Assembly: GCA_028455995.1 (NCBI GenBank)
Contig: JABELC010000006.1
Coordinates: 1,736,001-1,800,000, forward strand
Reading direction: 5' to 3'
Length of the DNA stretch: 64,000 nucleotides
From: Scleromitrula shiraiana
Lineage: Eukaryota > Ascomycota > Leotiomycetes > Helotiales > Sclerotiniaceae
Program-made: the position numbers and the translations under genes
Shown here: one piece after another, positions 1-11,200 of the stretch
How the letters are laid out: the number at the start of each line of letters is the position of its first letter
How positions within the stretch are numbered: position 1 is the stretch's first letter
The notes under the pieces: model-generated
What the model saw: the letters and a program-made list of their open reading frames with translations, nothing else
Databases searched by the model: none
What the model was told of the DNA's origin: nothing

Positions 1-270
1 CATTGCCCCTGCTTCCCACCAATAATATGGAGCTGGTAAGTTACCAGGAATATCGCCTGTTCGATTACCGGTGTAATAAGTCATCATATCGTACGCAACT
101 GTGCTAGCAGCCGACTTAATTGAGTCTAATAAAATATTAGTATAAATCATGGTTCCACTACCCATGTTTCACATACCTGGAGAACTTAAATCAAGATCGA
201 TCGCATTAGCCACATTATTACCAGCTATAGCCATTGTGGCTACGCCAAATAGAGATTTTGAAAGCTTCAT
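1..270 (-). CDS. GH76 endo-1,6-alpha-mannanase (Dfg5/Dcw1-type), 5' part only
   Basis: The gene runs off the left edge, so only the N-terminus is here. Exon 1 is 270-177, an intron with GTATGT donor and TTAG acceptor is 176-126, and exon 2 is 125-1. The protein begins MKLSKSLFGVATMAIAG, a short basic start followed by a hydrophobic secretion signal probably cut near ANA/IDLD. The mature start, IDLDLSSPDSIKSAAST followed by VAYDMMTYYTGNRTGD and PYYWWEAGAM, is the characteristic beginning of fungal GH76 proteins. Family knowledge: Dfg5/Dcw1 enzymes act at the plasma membrane or wall on alpha-1,6-mannose backbones and help attach GPI proteins to wall glucan. The catalytic Asp pair and any GPI signal lie outside the window. 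Splicing keeps the frame (GAC across the junction), which supports the model. Which of the several fungal paralogues this is cannot be told. Confidence 0.86.
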
Positions 271-1940
271 GATTTATGAGTTGATTCTATTCGAAAAAAT
301 ATTGTTGTAAAAGGGATGTTGGTGAGTAGATTTTGTACGTGATGCGGAGACGAATGTGGAGAGAATGTGGGATGTTGATATTGATATCGATATTGATGAA
401 TGTGCCGAATTCAATGACGTCGATCTATCTATCAATAAGTGATTCCAATAGAATTAATCAGAAATCGAGGAAAGAAAACAACAATAATAAGTTGAATCTT
501 CTCCCAAAAATAATGCTCAAATGCGACCGGAGTAACGAGTGAAATGTTTATAATTGATTTGGAATTTTGAAGAATCAAGACCCAAGAATGATGGTTTGAG
601 AGAATGTCCAAACTTCTTTCTATATGCCAATGAAAACGAATGATTTATGGCAAAGAAGTAATCATCATCATTATTATATGAAGACAATATATGATTCAAT
701 TCAATTCAATTATTTGGATGATATAATTGTAGAATAAAAATATGAAAAAGGGAGGAAAGGAAGAAGTGGCAATTGATTATAGTAATGGAAAGAAGGAAGT
801 GCGGTAATATAGTAGTATAGTAGTAGTATAGTAGTATAGTAGTATAGTAGTATAATAGTATAATAGTAATAATAATAAGTAATAAGTAGTGGTAGGTAGT
901 AGTGTATGAAGGTGTGGGATAATGATTACTTTAGATAGTTAGTTGTCTTGGAAATTCTTGGAATTTTCATTCGTTTCTGTTTATAAGAGAAACACAGTAC
1001 AAAAAGTATGAACTTTGTTTGTTTGTATGTACCGACGACTTTGGATTCAAAACTCATATAAATATTGATTAAGGTTGGTACGGAAGTATTGGCTTTTTCA
1101 TTAAGAATGAAATATAAAGATGTACCTATAAAAGAGGTAGACAAAGTAGGCTGAGTATCTTGGACATCAAAAGCCAAGAATGTAAACTAATGAATATTAA
1201 GAAAAGATTCGACGACAATAATAAACTACTACTAGTATGTACTATTCATGGATCGACATATTCATCACAATTGTTAAGAATAAAGAAAAAAGAATCTCTT
1301 CTCTTTCTTAGAAAAATGATATCACCCTGGTATTGTTTCCATACCTACATAGTACTACATAGTAGGCTTAGTAGGTAAGCTTTGAGATATGATATGCAGA
1401 TGTAGATGTGGGTGTAGATGTAGATGTAGATGTAGATGTAGATATAGATGTAGATATAGATGTAGATATAGATGTAGATGCATGTATTAATTGATAAAAA
1501 GACAATCACCTAATATTATCTACAATACGTTTCTGAATTGTATTCATTGATTGATTGATTGATTTGATTGATTAATAAATAAATCCGAATCCATTGAGCG
1601 AACATGATAACATCCAACACTTGTGACTTGATCTTCTTCAATTCCATAACCAAGAAAAAAACTCAACTCTCAGTCTCTCCGTAAGTCATACATCCTTTAA
1701 CGCCCAATGTTTTTCTCGTATAAACCTTTCGGTTTGGTGAAAAAGGTTCTTGGCATTTGATTTTGGAACGCCATTTGATCGGTAGTCCGTTTGATTCTTC
1801 CGAAGTTGTGATTTGTTGCACACTTGATGCATGATATGTTATGTTTTGTATATGTATGTTGTATGTATGTTGAAATAAATTTTTTCGGTGATGCAGCCTG
1901 ACTTATTATTATTGATTTTATATAATGTAGATTGAAGGAT
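271..1940. other. Intergenic: GH76 promoter side and simple repeats
   Basis: No convincing gene. Short open frames at 333-542, 517-699, 926-1177 and 1160-1378 lack family resemblance and fall in low-complexity DNA. The stretch holds an AGTAGTAT-type microsatellite (about 806-880) and a TAGATG/TAGATA hexamer array (about 1391-1482). The part next to 270 must contain the GH76 promoter and leader, but no element can be pointed to. Confidence 0.6.
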
Positions 1941-1948
1941 TATATATA

Positions 1949-2008
1949 GTATGTACGACTATGAACACGTGTCAATCACGTGTGTAACATGTGATCTATA
2001 TCACAACA
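1949..2008. repeat. LTR-like remnant at the edge of the AT-rich block
   Basis: This stretch, from ATGTACGACTATG to ATCTATATCACAACA, resembles the end of the inner LTR at 14647-14701 (ATGTACGATTATAG ... ATCTATATCCTAACA). It is less AT-rich than the copies inside the block. It may be a solo-LTR fragment of a related copia element. The match is short and judged by eye. Confidence 0.4.
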
Positions 2009-2269
2009 TCATTATAGAATTGAAGTTAAGATATCTTAAACTTTTTAAAGATTTAAAAACTTGAAATATCAAAAATTAATTTGATAGATTAAAATTATAT
2101 TAAATAATATTATATTAATATAAAGATTTTTAATTAAATAAATAAAAATTCAAGTTAATTATAAAAATTATTTATATTAATAATTATTAATTAATTCAAG
2201 TTATTAATTAATTATTAAAAAATATTTTATAATAAGAATATATTATTATACATTAATAGAAAAATTCTA

Positions 2270-3227
2270 CTCGGTTAAATTAAAATTGAAGCACGCGTCA
2301 ATTATCGAAAACCCTCAAAATCAACGATTTTATACAAATCACCTCTTGTGCTAATGTAAATAAATCGATTATTTATTTATAGAATTATTTAAGATATTAA
2401 ATGTAAATTATTTTTATATTAAAATATTTATTATTAAAATTTAAAAATTAAATAATGATTTTAAAATTTATAATATTTAATTAAATATAAAGTAAAAATC
2501 ATAGTATAAAAATATTATAATTTTAATTTAATTTAAATCAAGTAAATTACTATATTAGGAAATAATGAAGATATATATAAATATATAAAAGAAAAACTTT
2601 TATTTAATATAAATATTATATATTAAAATTTAATATAATATTCTTTAAGAATCGAAATTATAAAGATATTTTTAATTCTTTAAAATCTTTAAAAACCTTA
2701 ATAATTCATTTAAATCAAAATTAATATAGTAATATTTAATATTTAATGTTTATAAGCATTATATATACTCTTTTTAATTTTATTATATTATATTTTTTAT
2801 ATATTTTTAATATATATAATATTTATATTGAATAAAAGTTTTTCTTTTATATATTTATATATATCTTTATTATTTTTTAATATAGTAATTTATTTGATTT
2901 AAATGAAATTAAAATTATAGTATTTTTATATCATTTTTACTTTATATTTAATTAAATATTATAAATTTTGAAATTATTATTTAATCTTGAAATTTTAATA
3001 ATAAATATTTTAATATAAAAATAATTTATATTTAATATCTTAAATAATTCTATAAATAAATGATCGATTTATTTACATGAATACAAGAGGTGATTTGTAC
3101 AAAATCGTCGATTTTGAAGCGATTCGCTTGTTTTGAAGCGATTCGCTTATTTTGCGCGTGCTTCAATTTTAATTTCTTTAATTTTAATTTCTTTAATTTT
3201 AATTTCTTCAATTTTAATTTGATCGAG
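2270..3227. mobile_element. About 1-kb TIR/fold-back element, copy A
   Basis: The left end begins CTCGGTTAAATTAAAATTGA and continues with GCACGCG. The right end is its reverse complement (GCGCGTGCTTCAATTTTAAT ... CGAG), with a 16-17-bp unit (TTTAATTTTAATTTC type) tandemly expanded just inside it. A TA dinucleotide flanks each side (2268-2269 and 3228-3229). The interior matches the copy at 34136-35123 along its whole length and is itself partly palindromic. No transposase frame is visible. It is therefore a MITE-like or fully decayed non-autonomous element, and a TA target suggests, but does not prove, a Tc1/mariner-type mobiliser. Confidence 0.7.
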
Positions 3228-3548
3228 TAAAGATGATTTTAATATACATCTAAATTTTTAATGATTACGATTAAATTTTCAATGTTAATCATTACAAATT
3301 AATTAAATCTTGTAATTAATCAAGTCAAGTCAATTGATTATCAATGAATTATTAATTAATAAGAGTACATTGTTAATTAATTATTAATTAATTATTAATT
3401 AACTATTAATTAATTAATAATTAACTCCTAATTAACTATTAATTAATAACAGTATATCAACAATAAATTATCAATTAATAAGAGTATACCGATAATTTGC
3501 CGTCAATTAAGAAATAGAATTTACTCTACATAATATTATATTTTTCAT

Positions 3549-3895
3549 CCTCGTCAACCTCGTCAACCTCGTCAACCTCGTCAACCTCGTCAGACTCGTC
3601 AGACGCTGACGGCTGACGCTGACGGCTGACGCTGACGTTGACGTTGACGTTCACGTAGACGTATGAGTCAGTCATCCGCTCATGTATGAGTCATTCATCC
3701 GCTCATGTAGCAGTCATTCATCCGCTCATGTAGCAGTCAGTCATCCCCTCATGTAGCAGTCAGTCAGTCATCCCCTCATGTAGCAGTCAGTCAGTCATCC
3801 CCTCATGTATGAGTCAGTCAGTCATCCCCTCATGTAGCAGTCAGTCAGTCATCCCCTCATGTATGAGTCATTCATCCATTGACGTATGTTCAGCG
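3549..3895. repeat. GC-richer minisatellite inside the AT block
   Basis: Three repeat types lie in succession: a CTCGTCAAC 9-mer array (3549-3600), a GACGCTGACGGCT/GACGTT array (about 3600-3660), and units of about 27-31 bp built on CATCCCCTCATGTAGCAGT with variable AGTC expansions (about 3661-3895). They keep many CpA and CpG sites although everything around them is stripped to A/T. Confidence 0.85.
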
Positions 3896-4094
3896 GCTGA
3901 TGTATACGCGTAAACTTTAGCTAAATCAATCAATTCTAGTATTAATAAATAATAATCCTTTTTACAATTAATAATACTATACAAGATTTAAATTAAAAAA
4001 GAAATATATAATAAAATTACTTTATATAATCAATTTTATAAATGCTAGTATTAGTACGAATAATTTTATATATTTTAAATTTATTTAAAATCTT

Positions 4095-5910
4095 TAAAAT
4101 TAATTACTTGAATAATTTTAAATTGAAGAATGCGCAAAATAAACGAATCCCTTCAAAATCAATAATTTTATATTAAGTATCTTTTATATTAATATAAATA
4201 AATTAATTATTTATTTATGCAATTCTTCAAAAAATTACATATAAATTATTTTTATATCAAAATATTTATTATTAAAATTTAAAGATTAAATAATAATTTG
4301 AAAATTTACTAGTATAATATCATGATTCAATTAAATATAAAATAAAAATCATATAAAAATATTATAATTTTAACTTGATTTAAATCGAATAAATTATTGT
4401 ATTAAAAAATAATAAAATATATATAAACATAGAAAAAAAGCTTTTATTTAATATAAATATTATATATATTAAAAATATATAAAAAACATAATATAATAAA
4501 ATTTAAAAAAATATGTATAATATTTATAAATATTAAATATTAATATTATTATTATTATAATTTCGATTTTTAAAAATTATTAAGATTACTTTAAATTCCT
4601 ATATACAATAATTTATATCTTTATCATTATTATATTCAAATATTCTTTAATATAATTTTGATCTAAATAAATTGATAAAATTTTTAAAAATTTCAAAAAA
4701 TGAAAACTATTCTTATAATTTTAACTTCTTAAAAATATTATATTAAATTTTAATATAATAATATTTATATTAAATAAAAACTGTTTTTATATATATTTAT
4801 TCTTTATATCTTTATCATTTTTTAATATAATAATTTATTTAATTTAAATTAAATTAAGATTAAAATATTTTCATATAATTTTCATTTTATATTTAATTAA
4901 ATGTTATAAATTTTAATATTAATAATTTTAATATCAAAATAATTTATATTTAATATCTTTAATAATTATATAAATAATTAATCAATTTAGTTACATTAAA
5001 ATAAGAGACATTAATAAAAAAGATTTTATAAAATTAATAAAGATAATTCTAATAGATATTAATATATATTAAAATTAATTTATATTAATAAATAAATCTT
5101 ATAGTCAATTGATAATTAATTAATAATTAATTAATAAGAATGTATCGATAATTATGAAGAATATATCATTAATTTATTATTAATTAATAAATAAAATTTA
5201 CTCTATATAATACTATATTATTATTAATCATTAATCTTATTAATATGTTCAATATCTTCAATATTCTCAATATTATCAATATCATCAATATTTTTTTTTC
5301 TTCATTATCTATCAATATATCGCTAATATATACATATAAATTTTAATTAAACTTGAATTAATTCATTTTATTAAGAAGTAATAATTCTTTTTATAATTAA
5401 TAATATTATACACTATTTAAATTAATAAAAGATTTTTTCTGAAAAAATCATATAATTAAATTATTCTATATAATTTTCTATTATTTTATATAATCTTTAT
5501 GTTAAATATCATATATAATTTAATAATTATTATATATTTTAAATTTATATAAAACTTTAAAATAAAGTTATATAATATTAATAATTAAAATCATATTATT
5601 AAAATCATTTAATTAAATTCTATTTAATAATATATTTTTATATATAATTCTAATTAATACATTATTAATATATAATTGATAAATTTATTAACGATTATAA
5701 TTATATACTTTTACAAGTTGTAAAAAGCTTTTTGATAGTTGATTAATAATCGATTGATGGTTACTTAACATTCATTTATATAAATGATCTATACGAATAA
5801 TCCTTATTTACTTGACCAGGATTCTTTTTGCTAATGAATGTTTTATATAAAATTCATGATTTTGAAGGTTTTCAGCAATTGACGCGTGCTTCAATTTTAA
5901 TTTAACCGAG
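4095..5910. mobile_element. TIR-element family, copy B (degenerate, expanded)
   Basis: The left part (about 4095-5040) follows the interior of copies A and D, starting with AAATTGAAGAATGCGC, a decayed terminus. The right end is a well-kept inverted terminus (GACGCGTGCTTCAATTTTAA ... CCGAG, ending 5910) followed by TA. At 1.8 kb it is longer than copies A and D. The extra 5050-5560 stretch resembles 3240-4090, so a tandem duplication or nested insertion is likely. Boundaries on the left are approximate. Confidence 0.45.
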
Positions 5911-6020
5911 TAGACGTATAATTATTTATGTAATTCAAGTTCTATATATTAATGATATATGGAATATCATTCATTCAACATTAATAAATAAAGATTATTT
6001 TTATTTCAAGTTATTAAAAA

Positions 6021-6188
6021 TATAAAAGGTCAGATATGAAGAAGAGCATTATGAGTTGATATATCATTATATTGTTGATTGACTAGCTAAGGTCTTGATC
6101 CCATAAGGGGAGATATATATCAATTATTGATTATGTAATTACATTAGTTCTAATGTGGAGTGATTTTTATCCAGCAATTATTTTAATA
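6021..6188 (-). repeat. 3' LTR of the outer copia element
   Basis: 168 bp, aligning end to end with 17941-18108; shared blocks include ATATATCATTATATTGTTGA. Several differences are C/T or G/A transitions. The preceding AAAAA (6016-6020) matches the base run after the other LTR. Confidence 0.78.
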
Positions 6189-6568
6189 TACTTTTTTGTC
6201 GATATGCTAATTATTTATATTAATTTGATTATTTTTTATTTTGTATTATATATATATATTTATTTTATTATATTCTATATTTTAAATATTTTTATGTAAA
6301 GCATTTTGATAAAATGTTAATATTTAACCGATATTAATAGTTTAATTAAATCATTTGTTATTATTTTTTTAATTAAAATAAATTACAAATCGATATATTT
6401 TTATATAATCTATTTTTGGATGAAATAATATTTTATAACTATATATTTTATATATTAGTGGATTTCTAGGTTTTTTATAAATGTTAAGCTTTTTTGATTA
6501 TTATTATAAAATATAATATATAAAGCGTTATTATTATTATATTTAATTTTAATTAGAAACTATTATAT

Positions 6569-6769
6569 TTATAAAGTTTTTATTGATATTTTAGTTAAAT
6601 TATAATATTTTGATTTGGTTGAGGAAAATGTAATAGTAATTTGTTTTTTAGATTGTATTAAAATGATGTTTTTGTATATAAAATAGATATATTTAAAAGT
6701 GCTTCTTTTAATTATAATATTGTTAGTGTAATTTAAGTTGTTATAGTTTTTAATACGTTTATTAGTCAT
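6569..6769 (-). pseudogene. copia RNase H fragment
   Basis: The translated remnant contains SKKQITITFSSTKSKYYNLT, the decayed form of the copia RNase H signature (SKKQ, then LSSTEAEY and a short helix). Enzyme role by family: it removes RNA from the RNA-DNA hybrid during reverse transcription. The acidic residue normally in the STEAEY motif is changed, and the open frame is only 66 codons, so this is a dead relic of the outer element. Confidence 0.75.
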
Positions 6770-6937
6770 TTTGTTGTAGATTATAATATAATTAATTATT
6801 TTGGATATGTATTGGTAAATCTTATTGCAAATTGATATATAAATAATTGTTAGATTGATTAGGAATTTATATAGAATTCTGATTGTGAATAAAATATCGG
6901 TTTAAATATATAGAAAGTTAAATGATTCTATTTTTAA

Positions 6938-7180
6938 TTAATATTTAGTGGTAAATTCTAATATTGCTGTTTTAGTATTTGATATTATTAGATTTATAAT
7001 TCTTGGTGTTATTAATGTAAATTTTAACTTGCAATTATTAAAATCGAACTTTTTCAATATTTTTTGTATATAAGTGTTTTGATATAAAATAATAGTTTTT
7101 TTTTCTTTATTTTTAATAATTTTAATATTTAAAAAGTAAATAACAAGTTTAAAATCTTTTATTTTGAATGCTTTTATCAA
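6938..7180 (-). pseudogene. copia reverse transcriptase fragment
   Basis: The remnant reads FKIKDFKLVIYFLNIKI, then YQNTYIQKILKKFDFNNCK. These match the copia RT segment after the catalytic YxDD box (FKMKDLG..YFLGIEI and Q..YI.KIL..F.M..C). It lies just upstream of the RNase H relic on the minus strand, in the expected order. Ile/Lys enrichment fits C-to-T decay. No functional enzyme remains. Confidence 0.8.
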
Positions 7181-8049
7181 ACTTTGTTTAATTTGATTAA
7201 TTAATTGTTATTTATCGATTATAAAAAAATCATCAATATAAATGTATATAATGATTTTTATAATGGAGTTATAATATATGTAATTATTAATATTAGAAAG
7301 TTTGAATCTTATATCAATAAATTTAATATATAATATATTTTATTATAATTATAAAAATTGTTTTAATTTATATAAAGCTTTTAATAATATGTATATCCAT
7401 AAAATATCGTTATTAACAAAATTGAATATAATTCTATTTTCAATCTAATATAATAATAATTTAATAAAAATAAATTTATTGAGTTCATTATTTAAAAATA
7501 TTATAATAATATCTATTTGTTTAATTTCAAGATTGTTTTTTATTATTAGTACTATAAAGATTTTTTATATAGTTATTTTATATATCTTTGTATATATTTG
7601 ATTATAATTTTTTTTATATTTTTGTTTATATTTTTAAATAATTTAATGAATTTTATATTTAGTGATTTTTTTTTTTATTATATTTTTGTTTAAAAATGAA
7701 TTTACTTTGTAGAATTTTATATTTATTAATAATATCAAATATTTCAGATTTTTTGATTAATCTAAATATCTTGTTATTATATAATAATTTATATTCTAAT
7801 TTAATAATTTTGATTTAATATTCTTTTTTTAGACTTATTAATATCTTTTTTAAAGTTTTGGAATTATTATTATTATTATAATAAACTATATTGAATATAA
7901 TAAGTATTATTTATATATTATATAAAGATTAAATAATTTTATTAATATTAGTTGATAGTGTTTTTTCTTTATTTTTTGAATCTACTAGTTGATTTTATTC
8001 TTTTTTAAATTTGAATAAAATAAAAAATGAAACTTTATTAATAGTATTA

Positions 8050-8211
8050 TGTGGTTTTACTTCGATTTAGGTCGTACAATTATAGTACTATAGTTTGTGT
8101 TTTTGATATTCTTGTTATTGATCTATTTATGGTATAGATTGTCAAGTTGTATATATGTATGATTGTAGTTATATGCTTATCATATGCTATTTTGTAATCT
8201 ATATTTTAATA
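8050..8211 (-). repeat. 3' LTR of the inner element
   Basis: 162 bp, matching 14540-14701. Shared blocks include GATATTCTTGTTATTGATCT against GATATTCTTATTATTGATCT. Nearly every visible difference is a C/T or G/A transition. Confidence 0.75.
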
Positions 8212-11200
8212 TTAGTATTATTTAAAAAGAAAAAAAAATTAAGTTAAATTTATTATATATTATAATATTATTTTTCTCTATCTTTCTATAAAATAGATCA
8301 AAAAGTTAAAATGTATATGAGTAATATAATTAATAAAAGAAAGTCAATATAATAAAAAAAATGTATGTAGAATCATAATCGTTGTTATTTTAGTAAATAT
8401 TGTTTTTGGAGAGGTTATTTTCGAATTAGAATAATGATATTTTGGTGATTTTAGTAGATATCGTTTTTATATATATTATTTTTATATGTATTATTATTTT
8501 CTACATTTTTTTTATATTAATTTTTTATGTTTTTGTATTTTTTATATTAAATCTTTATATTATTGTATTTTTTATATTCTTCTTGTTGTATTCGTTTTAT
8601 CATAATATGTTAATGTATTGTATAGGCTAATTTATAATAAATGCTAGTTTGAGCGATTATGATTTACTTTATTGAGTAGGTAAAATGATTTATTTGTGTT
8701 TAATTTATTTCTTCGTATCGATATTGATTTTATTAATATTAATAAAGTTTTTGAGGGTAGTGCAAAATTTTGATTTTATTATTATATTGATAGGATTCGT
8801 ATTACCAATAATCTATTTGATTTTTATGATTTTTTTGTATTTATATAATTAATGAATAAAGATTAAATCAATTATTAAACGTTTTTTTTGAAAAATGTTG
8901 AATTTGATTAAATATTTATAAAAAGATTTTGAATTAATATAGATTATAAAAAAAGTAAAATTAATCATAATCTTTTTATTAATTAATTGATTTATAATTT
9001 TATCGATATTAAATTTAATTATAATAATAATATTAAATCTATATCTCATTCTATACAATTTTAAAACAAGAATATTTTATATGATTTATTTATATTTAAT
9101 AAAGAATCAATAAATAATATTTATATTATTGTTTTTGTTAATAAATACTATAACAAAGCCGATTTGGAAGGAAAGATCAATATTGTTTACAAAGCTTGTA
9201 TTAGTAAAATAGATTATTTATAATAATTTTATTTTAAAAGAAACAAATATAAGGTTATAATTAGAATTATCAATTTGTTATTGAATATGTTTGTTAAAAA
9301 TGTTTATATCGTTTTTAATTAAGTTGATGATTTGGGCTACATATAATAAATTGAATAATATTTCTAATTGACAAACGTTTACAATATATGCATTGTGGGC
9401 TTATTAAATAATATATTATTTTTTTAAAAAAACATTTTTTTTGATTTTTATGTATAATTTAAAATCAGTGGAAAAATGGTTTATAAAATAAAATTTATTA
9501 TATTATCGTTTTTGAATGAATATAATTATATTATTTTTATTAATATAGATTAAAATACTATTAAATTCAAAGGGAAAAATCAATTATTAATTATTTTTGT
9601 GTTTTTGAAAAATAATTTTTTTTTTTAATTTGAGTTTTTTTTTTATTTATAAATTCTTTATTAATAAAAATAAGGGTATCATTGATTTATAATTTAATTA
9701 TATTTAATTTTTTATTTTTATTAATATAAAGTAAATAATTGTTAAATAAGAAAAAAGTCATTTCGAAGGTTTTTATATAATGACCATAATATATAAAATA
9801 TTAATGGTTTTCTAATTCTACAATGCTATAAAGCGGGCATATAATTTTAAAGATTATATCTAATTCAAAACTTGCTTTTAGTAAAGGTTTAATATAAAAT
9901 GTATAAATTAAGGATATTTTTAATTAAATATATATCTATAATATATTGTAAAGATATAGTTAAATATATCAATATATATTTTATAAAGTTATAAAACAAA
10001 ATATAGTTTTATAGTTAATATATTAAATGGTGGAGGATTTTATTAAAATTGTTTCCTTACTTTTATTATTATAGTTTTAAATTATTAATTTAGATTTTTT
10101 AAATGTTTTTGATATACCTTCATTTTTAATGAAATCGATAAATTTATTACGGAAAATTCGGGTATTTTTTAATATATCGCTTTTTTTAATAATTTTAAAT
10201 ATATTTTTCTTTAATAAATTATCTATTTTCTTTTTGTAAGATAAGCGAAATTGATCTACAATTGATAAAGAATTTATAATAATATATATATTAAAAATAT
10301 TTTTAATAATATAATTATTATTATTATTATTGTTGAAGTATATTTAATTATATTCTAAAATTTGCTTTTAATAAGGAATTTCGATCGTTAGTTTTGAGTA
10401 TGGGGTTAGAATAAAAACTAAATTAGGAATAAGTTTTTTATTTAATATATAAGCGTTTTTTTTTAGTTAAAATGTTTTTAAATTATCAAAATCTTTATTA
10501 TTAATTAAATCTAAAGTAAAATTTTTTGTTAATAAAAAATCGATTATATTATTAAATAGTTTATTAGGTGTTTCAAGTTTTTTTTTATATAGTTTTATTA
10601 AAATATTTTTAAATTCTTTATTAAGGTTATTTATTTTGATTATATATATTTGATTTTTTATTTTGATGAGTTTATATAGTTTATTCTAAATGTCTTTCTT
10701 TTGATAAACAAGAATTAAAGATTCAAATTTAAAGTTATATAAATAGAGTATAAATAGTTTATTGTATTGATATAGAGTATTTATTATTATTCATTTAATA
10801 TATTTCTTTCATATTTTATTTATTACCTTATTAATTATAGTAATATATTATAAAATGGATGGGGTAGAAAAATCGAAAAATATCAAATAGGGAAATATAC
10901 TAAATATTAGAAAAATAGGGATAAAACTGTTTAAATTAGTAATATTATTAATGATTTTGATAATTATTTATAGTTTTATATTTTTATTAATTTCTTTAAT
11001 GCCTTTAAGTTTTTTAATAATAATTATATATATTTATTAGATTATTTTATAATAATATTTGATTATTTTAATAAAATAATAGACTTTAATAAATATATAT
11101 TTAATTTTAATTGCAATTGCGTAAATATTATTAATAAAGTTTTTTCCTATAAAATAGATTTTTTAATTATGAACAATTAATTTAGGAGGGTTATTATAAA

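Noticed and set aside
333..1378. Four short open frames (333-542, 517-699, 926-1177, 1160-1378)
   Set aside because: Low-complexity translations in a promoter-side region, mutually overlapping or unrelated to any family.
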